Positions 22,901 through 30,987 of a DNA stretch of 64,000 nt are shown here, piece after piece. Positions within the stretch are counted from its first letter, which is position 1. The number at the start of each line of letters is the position of its first letter. The notes beneath the pieces were generated by a model. That model was not told the DNA's origin. It saw only the letters and a program-made list of their open reading frames with translations, and did not search any database. Made by a program: the position numbers and the translations under genes. Source of the stretch: Symsagittifera roscoffensis (Eukaryota > Xenacoelomorpha > Acoela > Convolutidae); contig NC_087069.1 of the NCBI RefSeq assembly GCF_963678635.1, forward strand, positions 21,591,138-21,655,137. The letters are read 5' to 3'.

Positions 22901-24600
22901 CTAATTAGATTAGCAATCACCCAAACCGATCTATCAGCAGAACTGCACAAAGTGTATGCAAACTGCGTGAACCGCATGGACCACACAAAATACAGACGAG
23001 AGGAACCTCTGCAAAACGAAGAACCGCCGATAGCCACTAAAAATCAAAATCAAACGAAACTAGAACCAAGCCACAAGTTGATCACTGATGGAATCAATGC
23101 ACCGCTGGACCAAAGAGCCAATACGGATCCAGAAGAAGACACGCGATTCTACAGAGGAAAACTCAAAAAGTCCCAGGACTTTCCTTCACCGCCGCTGCTA
23201 TAAGAAAGGAGCGAAATATGACCGAAAACGGGATTGAGAGGCAGTGAAATGGGCATACGGTTAGTACTGGTACAATCTTCGCACTCGACTACTTGTAAGG
23301 GAGGACTCTTTACTAATTGGTGAAAGAATCGTGCGTGCTCCCAACACAACTCTTACAAACAGAACGGGAAAGCATTCACCTCACACACTCCTGATCGGTG
23401 GCGATGCTGGACCTCTGTCAACAAATTTGAATCCTGCACATAAACCGCTCAAAAGTACAAATGGCACAGAACTGCCGACAAGGTACCAAACAAAGTAAAG
23501 TTTTAAAACCGGTAATAGGAAAACAACATTCATTCCAAATGAAATATGTGGTAGAGCCCAACGAAGAAGGTCAATTAGATGTTGCAGGGCCGCTCCCAGA
23601 CGAACTAAAAAAGGATGAATACATCTTAGTTGCTATAGACAAGTGGTCCAAATTTCTCATGGCTAAAGTATTATCTAACACAACGGTAGACATCGCCATG
23701 AAATTTATGCAATGCTATATTGTAAATAACGGGTTACCACGAAAATAAAAATGTGACAAAGCACAAAATTTTATAGCCAAAAACTTCCAAAAGTTTTGTA
23801 AAGCAATTAAGTCAAAATTACTCTTCACTACCATAGATGGCGATGAATCAATCGGAGTAGAAGAAGGAAAGATTTATAAACTCACACGCAGGTTAAGGTT
23901 TATGAGAAAAGACAAAACCAACACTCCGCTTAAACTAGCATCGGATTTGATTGACAAAAACACTTCGCATCATTCCGGACGGATTAACAAAAAATTTCAA
24001 ATTTTGAGGCCCACATGGGACAAAACTCAACACCCAGTATTAAACATAGCAACAATTAGTACGCCAGATAACCTAAATTGAGAGAATGCCAAACACACAT
24101 GTTCAGATCCGAAGAGTTTGAAGCAACCGCCACTGCCTACAGAAGTCAAGCACGACCTTAAGTGATGGCCGGAGGACAAGATCTTAATTAAACAGCGACC
24201 TGAAAAATTACCAAAGCCAACCCACGTGGTCAACACCACTTCATCAGACAAGCAGATACAGGATATAGGTGCAAAAACGTTGAAAGAAAATTAAACCTTA
24301 AATATATTGGAGTTCAAGGACAGGTAGACCAAAACATTAAAAACAACTTGAACAAGTAGCAATGAAAACGATTACAAAAGCCACAAAAATGAAAGACCCA
24401 AAAAAACTGTTGGGCAAAAGTATAAAACAACCGATGGCAAAAATCTATTATACACACCTCAAACACCTTGGGTGCAAACACTGGGGAAACAACCAAGAAA
24501 TTTAAGAAATAGCGGGTTTTCTTTCACTCATTTTCCAATGTTTAAAGGCCACGCACACCTTCATGGTTAAGTGATAATATCGCACAAAACTCCGCACGGA
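22901..24600 (+). pseudogene. Integrase remnant of element A
   Basis: The frame 23461-23748 contains GQLDVAGPLPDE, ILVAIDKWSKFLMAKVLSNTT and FMQCYIVNNGLPRK, the first half of a Gypsy integrase core. The following KCDKAQNFIAKNF segment is the decayed second Asp region (usually SDQGxxF). Downstream frames to 24600 are broken; they resemble an integrase C-terminal end in composition only. Confidence 0.8.
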
Positions 24601-25010
24601 GAACGGGACTTTGCTTGCTTTTTTTAAACATTGAACAACCAAACGCACCTTTCGATGCTTGAGGAAAACATGACAACAGGACTACCAAAGAAGCTTACAA
24701 GGAAAAAAAAACAAGAGAAAATACAGCAAAAAGAGAGCCCAAAGATAAAAAAAAAAGCAAAATCTACCAGAAAAAGAGCAAGAGGAAGGCCGCGAAGAAC
24801 ACCCACACAGGGAAGGATCTTCCAGGCAGTTGAGCAAACTTCAGGCACAATGGAACAAGCAGCTAAGAAACCAGCAACTTCAGAACAGGCAACATCGACA
24901 GGCAATATCAGAAAATACTGCTCCATCGCCGAAGAGACTGAACCAAAAGAAGACACCACCACCGGAGAAAATAAACAAACCAACCCAAATATCAGTGCGA
25001 AACAGACAAT
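24601..25010 (+). pseudogene. Lys/Arg-rich C-terminal ORF of element A, cut by the insertion of B
   Basis: A frame from 24631 to 25010 encodes a very basic stretch (RKKKQEKIQQKES) with RARGRPRR, an AT-hook-like core, followed by a polar tail. The frame continues briefly past the element B insertion at 44085, so the insertion broke an ORF that was open at the time or at least not yet interrupted here. It may be the end of pol or a separate small ORF. Confidence 0.5.
25007..25010 (+). repeat. Target-site duplication CAAT, left copy
   Basis: CAAT immediately precedes the 5' LTR of element B and CAAT immediately follows the 3' LTR at 44081-44084. A 4-bp duplication is usual for Gypsy-type integrases. 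Confidence 0.93.
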
Positions 25011-25125
25011 TGGAACCTGATCTAAACTACATTTTATGATTGGATAAATTAAATGTTTTACCAATGTAAAGTATTTAATATTAACCAATCATGATCCATC
25101 TAACTAACAACCCACTTATTTGTAA

Positions 25126-25153
25126 GTGCTGAAGTTACTTGTAATTTCAGCAC
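25126..25153 (+). promoter_or_regulatory. LTR hairpin, 13-bp stem with 2-nt loop
   Basis: GTGCTGAAGTTAC-TT-GTAATTTCAGCAC pairs throughout with one G-U. The position within the LTR and the stem are kept in element C and in an LTR fragment at 17.4 kb, while element D has lost it. Role unknown: it could be an RNA structure or a palindromic factor site. Confidence 0.8.
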
Positions 25154-25214
25154 CAGAGAGATTTGAATTTAACTTAGAAATTAGTTGGACTCTCCCGAGC
25201 ACTTCAGCAGCCGC

Positions 25215-25220
25215 AATAAA
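25215..25220 (+). terminator. Polyadenylation signal AATAAA in the 5' LTR
   Basis: AATAAA inside the LTR; the functional copy would be the one in the 3' LTR at 43877-43882. Confidence 0.5.
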
Positions 25221-25420
25221 CCAGTATACCCTAGATCTATTGAGCCTAGCAGAGACTAGTTAAACAACCTGAGACTAGATAGTATAAGAGTAAGATTAGG
25301 ATCGGTATTAGACTAAGAAGTTGCACGAATCTATCCGGCCGAAAATAAGATAGCGTGACGAGCAGACGGTGTACCCTATCCGAAATTACTCTATGAGTTA
25401 CACTTCGGTCCTAACTCATC

Positions 25421-25443
25421 TGGTGCGACCATAAGTCTCGAAC
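25421..25443 (+). promoter_or_regulatory. Primer binding site of element B
   Basis: TGGTGCGACCATAAGTCTCG starts two bases after the LTR. Its complement ends in CCA and includes a T-loop-like TTCGA, as a tRNA 3' end should. It is shared by elements C and D with few changes. The tRNA could not be assigned; the spacing from TTCGA to CCA is one base short of a standard tRNA. Confidence 0.75.
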
Positions 25444-25506
25444 AAGACCTTAATAGATTAGAATTAACCAAAATAGATTAGACATTAGACAAAAACATTT
25501 ACAAAA

Positions 25507-25740
25507 ATGTTATACGACAATAATTTAATTGAAATGTCTCTCCGACTCAATAGATCAGAGCCAATATTCCGAACCATAACAGAACTACCCGGAATTGGAA
25601 GAAGACCTCGAACCAAAGACGACATACGACAAAGTAGAAACTTGCCGTATAGTTATATGATAGTTCGGCAAAAGCCAGAACAAACTTTTATATTTCGAAT
25701 ACTACTTGCAATGAATTTAGATTTCCATTTGCAAACATAA
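25507..25740 (+). CDS. Leader ORF of element B, 77 aa, unknown function
   Basis: This ATG-started frame lies about 65 bp downstream of the PBS, where most retroelements have only untranslated leader. It is moderately basic, with no membrane segment. Element C has the same ORF at complement(16617-16748): LIEMSLRLN is identical, the second block YxYMIV is kept, and C carries a stop in between RQ and the conserved KP. Conservation at the protein level in a diverged copy argues for coding. It could be a short leader protein, the first exon of a spliced accessory protein (as the leader contributes in some retroviruses), or a regulatory upstream ORF. No family was recognised. Confidence 0.65.
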   Translation: MLYDNNLIEMSLRLNRSEPIFRTITELPGIGRRPRTKDDIRQSRNLPYSYMIVRQKPEQTFIFRILLAMNLDFHLQT

Positions 25741-26672
25741 AACCTTGAAGTTACGCTTCAAAATCATTTCAGGCGCTAAACAAATTTATTATTATACAAT
25801 AACGATTGATAAAAAGATCTAAGATCGTTTTCCTAAAACTCTGCAGTATTATACAAAACATGTTTGAAAAATATTTATTGGAAAATAAAAATAAAAATTA
25901 GTAGCATGACAATAAATGGTTAGTAATCATAAATCATCCTGTTGTTCCAGCTTCATCACCTAAAACATAACAGCAATCATCAACTCACTAACAACATAAA
26001 ACACTAAATCTTTCCTTTACACAAATTTAAAACTTTATTAAAACTTAAAGTCACTTAATTTAAAACCAGATCATCAAGGCTTATCCTTGGATCTTAAATC
26101 ATTTTCTACTTAATTAAATTTCAAATTTGATCATCAAGGCTTATCCTTAGATCAACCAGAACAACTTTGTTCTCCCCCACCCACTTAATTAGTGTCTAAC
26201 GACCTCAAACGTCGATTCACTACCCAACCCTTTCTAAAAGACCTAAGACTAATAGAAATTTTTAAACAAAACTAATCATTCAAATTAGGATAAACAGTGA
26301 AGAACTTCGGTTATTCATCCTTCACTTGACCCCCCCTCTTACCAGACCCAGGATAAATCTTAGACTTAGTAAGTTTAAAATAGTATCTAACGAACTACTC
26401 GCGTTCTAATTATACCTGAACCTTGTGGATCGATTTACTATTCTCCAACCCTTGAACACAATCACTACCCCTAAGTAAGATTAAGTAAGTTAACACCTTA
26501 ACTTATACTAGCCACGAGAAAGTAAAAAATCATTCTCCGGAATCGATATACTTTTCTCTCCAACCCTGAACAAACAGACCCAGGTTAAGCTAACCAAAAA
26601 AATCGTAAGAACTAACAGTTTAGGAAAATAGAAATCATTTAACAACCCTTTGCATCCGTCATTCTAAACCTT
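25741..26672 (+). other. Second part of the element B leader
   Basis: No further ORF was supported. It contains two copies of a 25-nt hairpin-forming sequence (26069-26093 and 26129-26153). Several blocks are strongly conserved with element C, for example TATACCTGAACC and the AAGTAAGATTAAGTAAGTT block. Packaging signals or splice sites could lie here, but none is proved. Confidence 0.6.
26069..26153 (+). repeat. Two direct copies of a 25-nt hairpin in the leader
   Basis: GATCATCAAGGCTTATCCTTGGATC and a copy with one change (G to A), starts 60 nt apart. Each can fold with a CTTAT loop, a CAAGG/CCTTG stem and GATC/GATC ends, leaving a 2-nt bulge. Element C retains a recognisable first copy on its minus strand near 16.19 kb. 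Confidence 0.75.
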
Positions 26673-27140
26673 ATGTCATTTAAAAACCTAGGAAATAAAC
26701 AAACAATCGTTTTACACAATTGTGAAATAGATAACAAAAAATACGACCTTGTAATCACACCTCATACACAAACAGTTGGATACATTCGAACAAAACGACA
26801 AACACTAAAAAGAAAAATAATAACGAAACAAAGACAAATAACACGAAAAAGATTTTCAAAAAATCGAAACGCATTTTCAGAATCAGAAACCAACAGTTTA
26901 GACGAACTTTACAAACTAAAAGAATCAATAGATAAAAATTGCCCAATTCACGATCAATTATATTTCTCTGACTCAGAAACAACTTCAAATTCATCACAAA
27001 GAGGAAAAAGAAGAATAAAAAAGCAGTACAAACACAAACCAGTACATTTATACAATTGGAATCAACCAATTCGACACATTAATAATTATATATTAACAGT
27101 CATCGAACGAAAAAATGAGCTCAACGCACACTCCAGGTGA
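26673..27140 (+). CDS. Basic pre-gag ORF of element B, 155 aa
   Basis: The ATG at 26673 is supported by element C, where the same start (MSxxNLGxK), TIVLHN and YDLVITPH are kept. Two basic patches are visible, around residues 44-67 (RTKRQTLKRK and TRKRFSKNR) and 113-123 (GKRRIKKQYK). Between them lies an acidic Ser-rich segment (YFSDSETTSNSS). There is no membrane segment or Cys cluster. The end overlaps the gag start by 26 nt in another frame (+1). Small arginine-rich proteins with this layout can bind RNA or enter nuclei, as Rev- or Tat-type proteins do, but that comparison is by composition only. No family was recognised. Confidence 0.75.
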   Translation: MSFKNLGNKQTIVLHNCEIDNKKYDLVITPHTQTVGYIRTKRQTLKRKIITKQRQITRKRFSKNRNAFSESETNSLDELYKLKESIDKNCPIHDQLYFSDSETTSNSSQRGKRRIKKQYKHKPVHLYNWNQPIRHINNYILTVIERKNELNAHSR

Positions 27141-29964
27141 AGAAAGTCCAGATGATGATGAAATCTTTCCTTTTATAGTAGACGCAGATACTGATAGAGG
27201 ACAACACATATTTTGTCAAAATTTACTCGTAAATTTATTTGAACCCGGAATTAGTCCATGTAAAACAGAGTTCCCAGATGTAAAAATCAAAAGACAAATC
27301 ATAGACCACTACTTAAAAGATATATGCAACATAACACAACAGTATGGAATCTACTCCATAGAATTCACCTCACCAAACCATAATAATAGAAAATATACAA
27401 TTCAAACTGACGATCTTGATTTAGAATTTTCAAAAGTTTTTTCAGAATATATAAAAAGCATCCAATACCATAACTCACAAAGAGCAAACTCCATTTTCAC
27501 CAATGAAGTTTTCGCAATAATATATAGTTATATTTCGATATTAGAAAACGAAATCCCATTAACAAATGTCTCACCGACAGAAACATCTAAACATTTAAGA
27601 GTACGACATGAAATCACACTACTCTCTAGTTATTTAAACATCATTAAAGAAAATTTCACGAAAGACGACGTTTCACAACATACCAAACACGATTTACAAA
27701 AAATTTTGGCATGGTTCATAATAGATTATTTCACACACAATATTGATTTAATTGCACAAGCAAGAAAAAATTTTAGACCCCAAAATTCGAACGATGATAC
27801 CGCTATCACAGAACAATCAGATTATGTTTGGGACCCCGAATGGTCTCATCCCGCATTTATAAGCTTTCCACAATCAATCTCAAGTCAAGCAATAGGTACA
27901 ATATCTTACATAAGAGATTATGTAAGAGTAATACCATTAACAATTGATGCAACACCATTAAACTATAATACATTTTTACCCGATACACAAAATAATAGTT
28001 TAAACTCTACAGTCATACACAACGAAAACCTCAATGGAACTAGGAATCTTACTCAACAAGATATCCAGACACCATCACACTTCATAAATGAAGAAATTGT
28101 ACACACAACAACTACACAACAAAGTATTTCACCAATACGCCCAAATTTAACAACACCAAGAAATACAAATCCTTCACAAACACAGGTAACCTTACAATCA
28201 ACCGTTAAACCTTCGGTTGCCCCTAAATATTCACATATGGATTACCAAACATACAGACCCATGACAATACCATCAAAAACACGCAAAACATTCACTAGAA
28301 ACAACTTTGCAGACCATAATTATAATTATACACATCCATCAAAAACAAATTATCAACCACAAAGGAATTTTAATCAATATACAAGATCTCGAAATTGGGA
28401 TAACCCAATGACCCAACCTAATTCAACAAATTTCCAAACAAATCCTCCACGGGATCACAGTGAAAATTACCCATTTTTTCAACAGAATAAAAATAAAAAA
28501 CAAACATCTTATCAAATGGATTATTTATCCTCAGATGATGATTTCTTACAACCAGATATATTTGCACAAAATACTCAAGAATATCGTAGACAAGGAATAC
28601 AGAGAACACGTACAAATCATAGAAATTTTTCTCCACAACCAATAGATGCACAAAATCAACAACCAATTCAACAACAAAATCCAATTAATACACAATCTTT
28701 TCAACCAATTCAACAACAAAATCCAATGACTGCACATTCGTATCAACCATCACAAATGCAAAATGAAATACCACTCCCATATTATCTCCAACAACATGAG
28801 ATAACAAGAAACCAACTTTCAAATTTTTCTCAAATGCCAAATGCAGCAGAATCATTACAAATGACAATGAATCCATACCTTATGGGTGGATCATCAATAA
28901 CATCAAACAAACCTTTAATGGTTTTCACAGGAACAGACCCTGAATATTCTGTAGAAGATTATTTAAATGCAGTAACAGCAAACCTGATTTTAAATATTGG
29001 ACCTGAACCAATTAATACGCCACTACATCAAAATTGGATACATCGACGCACAGCGTTGATACAAACAACCTTAGATGGCGCAGCCCAAAAATGGTTTTCA
29101 GTACTACCTCTAGAAATAAAATCAAACTGGAAAAGATTTACACAAGAATTTTCAAAAATGTTTGACTCCGAAAGAAACAAACAACAACAAAGAGTTTTAT
29201 GTAATGAAATTCGCAGATTACCAAACGAAACCATCAAGCAAATAGCAGTACGAATCGAAACACTAGTTCGAAAAGCATATTCATTAAATACACATGACTA
29301 TAAAAACACAAAGATGACAGAAATCTTAATGATGACCTTAACACCACAATTAAGGAAAATAGCAATAAAAAAGAGAGCATCCCATCCTTCTTCAATTCGA
29401 GAACCCGATTTAGATTTTCGAAAACTAGTAGACAAATTAGAACAAGCAGAAATCACGATGAAACTAGAAGAAACGGAAAATCTGAAATTACAATACGTTA
29501 ACAAAATTGAAACGACTCCCACTAATATTAATAATATACAGGAATCAGAGACAGACCTCGTTGAAAAAATCACTGAAATACTCAATATTTATGAAAAGAA
29601 CCCAAACTTTAAAGGCAAACCATCTTTCAAAAAATGGTGTAATTATTGCCGACGATACGGACATAGTATTTCCGAATGTAGACAAAAACAGCAAGATAAT
29701 CAAAATAAACCTCAAAAATATAAAGAACCAAATAAATCATTCTATCAATACATGAAAAAAGATCAAAATCTACCGAACAAAACAGTCCACAGCAACAACA
29801 GTTCAGGAAAACCACTCCCGAACAATACAAATTATACAAGAAATCAATCACCATATAACTCAAGTTATAGAGGAAGATCACCAGAACGAAGAAACACGTA
29901 TAATTCATCACAAAATCACTACAATAGACCAAATAGTCGAAATAACTACTCCAGATCAAACTAA
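27115..29964 (+). CDS. gag: Gag polyprotein of element B, 949 aa
   Basis: Structural protein that would form the particle. Residues 1-210 have an alpha-helical matrix-like composition. About 220-580 is a long Asn/Gln/Thr/Pro-rich linker. Residues 586-790 match the retrotransposon capsid core (VFTGTDPEYSVEDYL, LDGAAQKWFSVLP near 650, FRKLVDKLEQAE). A CCHC zinc knuckle follows, with Cys842, Cys845, His850 and Cys855. The end is an Asn/Ser/Arg-rich basic tail. It is much longer than usual Gypsy Gag (300-500 aa) because of the linker. The start ATG lies inside the end of the basic ORF. The frame ends at TAA 29962-29964, but the same frame stays open into the protease. Element C keeps the core, knuckle region and stop position. 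Confidence 0.93.
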   Translation: MSSTHTPGEESPDDDEIFPFIVDADTDRGQHIFCQNLLVNLFEPGISPCKTEFPDVKIKRQIIDHYLKDICNITQQYGIYSIEFTSPNHNNRKYTIQTDDLDLEFSKVFSEYIKSIQYHNSQRANSIFTNEVFAIIYSYISILENEIPLTNVSPTETSKHLRVRHEITLLSSYLNIIKENFTKDDVSQHTKHDLQKILAWFIIDYFTHNIDLIAQARKNFRPQNSNDDTAITEQSDYVWDPEWSHPAFISFPQSISSQAIGTISYIRDYVRVIPLTIDATPLNYNTFLPDTQNNSLNSTVIHNENLNGTRNLTQQDIQTPSHFINEEIVHTTTTQQSISPIRPNLTTPRNTNPSQTQVTLQSTVKPSVAPKYSHMDYQTYRPMTIPSKTRKTFTRNNFADHNYNYTHPSKTNYQPQRNFNQYTRSRNWDNPMTQPNSTNFQTNPPRDHSENYPFFQQNKNKKQTSYQMDYLSSDDDFLQPDIFAQNTQEYRRQGIQRTRTNHRNFSPQPIDAQNQQPIQQQNPINTQSFQPIQQQNPMTAHSYQPSQMQNEIPLPYYLQQHEITRNQLSNFSQMPNAAESLQMTMNPYLMGGSSITSNKPLMVFTGTDPEYSVEDYLNAVTANLILNIGPEPINTPLHQNWIHRRTALIQTTLDGAAQKWFSVLPLEIKSNWKRFTQEFSKMFDSERNKQQQRVLCNEIRRLPNETIKQIAVRIETLVRKAYSLNTHDYKNTKMTEILMMTLTPQLRKIAIKKRASHPSSIREPDLDFRKLVDKLEQAEITMKLEETENLKLQYVNKIETTPTNINNIQESETDLVEKITEILNIYEKNPNFKGKPSFKKWCNYCRRYGHSISECRQKQQDNQNKPQKYKEPNKSFYQYMKKDQNLPNKTVHSNNSSGKPLPNNTNYTRNQSPYNSSYRGRSPERRNTYNSSQNHYNRPNSRNNYSRSN
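29962..29964 (+). promoter_or_regulatory. Gag stop codon, candidate readthrough site
   Basis: TCA AAC TAA AAC ACA, with the downstream protease in the same frame and no other stop for 1 kb. Element C has TGA at the homologous codon. Readthrough of one stop between gag and protease is known for gammaretroviruses; here it is inferred. Confidence 0.6.
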
Positions 29965-30987
29965 AACACACAACGATTTGTTTCTAGATCTAATTCCCAA
30001 TCAAGAAATAACTACTATCCAAACAACCAATCACGAAATTCATCATACAATAGGAATAGAAACTACTCCTATAATCGAAATAGAAGTTATTCAAACAACC
30101 GAAACCAGAATTACCCGAACAATCGATCAAGGAATAACTCATATAATAGATCGAACTATAACAGACCAAACAATAATTACCAAAACAGATCGCGAAATAA
30201 TTCACAAAATCGACACCCAAGTTATAATAATCGTTATAGAAATTATTCCCAATCACCACACCGGAATAATAATAACTATAATAATCCTAATAATCGCCAC
30301 AGAAGTAGTACACCTAAACATCAAAGACATATTAATCAAGTACAATCTAATCCAGAAACAACATCAGACCCTCCAGGTATTGATGACACAGTAACTGATA
30401 CGTTACAACTCAATCAAATAAACTGTACATCATCAGATTCAGAAAGTGATACTGAAAACACTCTTTCTATCAATATGATAAAAGTCGAAAATGACTATGA
30501 ATCTGTCATATATGAACAACCCTTTTCATCACACATATATGAAAATCAATCAGAATTTCTTCAAAATTATTACACTACACCCATAAATTCCACACCAACG
30601 ACGCAAAAAACAAACGAGATTAACACTACAGATCAAACCAATAAAAATACCAAAACAAAATGCTTGAATACAAACCACATTTATCAAAATATACAAAAAG
30701 AACAACCCAAAGAAAAAATTTGGACAATACCATTTCTCTTAGAAAGCCCAAGAAATAAAGAATTTCAACCACCAGACCTTGAAATAGATTTTTTAATTGA
30801 TTCAGGAGCAGAATCAAACATAATAAACATCCCCACATGGAATGAAATAAAAACCTTACACCCAAAGCTAACACCTCTTGAAACCTCCAGCAAACTAGCA
30901 ACAGCACAAGGATCAACATTGATAAACTACGGAAAATCCAATTATTTCTCCTCCCCACCAGAACAATGGAACAAAGCAAAATTTTAA
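29965..30987 (+). CDS. Protease domain of element B (gag frame, after stop)
   Basis: An open frame of 341 codons in phase with gag. The first part continues the basic tail (repeated NNR, NRN and YNN words), which also appears in element C. Next comes an acidic stretch (SSDSESDTENT). The retropepsin active site is LIDSGAES, with the catalytic Asp at 30799-30801. A following ATAQGS block and a TLINYGK end agree with a Gypsy protease. There is no start codon near its beginning; the first in-frame ATG is 30475. Expression as Gag-Pro by stop readthrough is the simplest reading, with internal start at 30475 as the alternative. It overlaps the pol frame by about 105 nt. Confidence 0.85.
   Translation, partial: NTQRFVSRSNSQSRNNYYPNNQSRNSSYNRNRNYSYNRNRSYSNNRNQNYPNNRSRNNSYNRSNYNRPNNNYQNRSRNNSQNRHPSYNNRYRNYSQSPHRNNNNYNNPNNRHRSSTPKHQRHINQVQSNPETTSDPPGIDDTVTDTLQLNQINCTSSDSESDTENTLSINMIKVENDYESVIYEQPFSSHIYENQSEFLQNYYTTPINSTPTTQKTNEINTTDQTNKNTKTKCLNTNHIYQNIQKEQPKEKIWTIPFLLESPRNKEFQPPDLEIDFLIDSGAESNIINIPTWNEIKTLHPKLTPLETSSKLATAQGSTLINYGKSNYFSSPPEQWNKAKF

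Larger units (their letters stand above)
25011..25418 (+). repeat. 5' LTR of element B (408 bp)
   Basis: Begins TGGAACCTGA and ends CCTAACTCA, that is TG...CA. It contains a 28-nt hairpin, AATAAA at 25215-25220 and the GATAGCGTGACGAGCAGACGG block shared with the LTRs of C and D. It would supply the promoter, R region and polyA signal. No certain TATA box was chosen. Confidence 0.97.

Noticed and set aside
24624..25088. 154-aa hydrophobic minus-strand frame
   Set aside because: Antisense of the Lys-rich element A frame and crossing into the B LTR; composition is what antisense Lys-rich codons give.
27115..27140. A AAA AAT heptamer as a frameshift from the basic ORF into gag
   Set aside because: A -1 shift there leads to a stop; gag is in the +1 frame and has its own ATG.
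29978..30394. 138-aa Ile/Thr-rich frame between gag and protease
   Set aside because: Out-of-frame reading of the Asn/Arg/Ser-rich basic tail, which is conserved in the gag frame in copy C.
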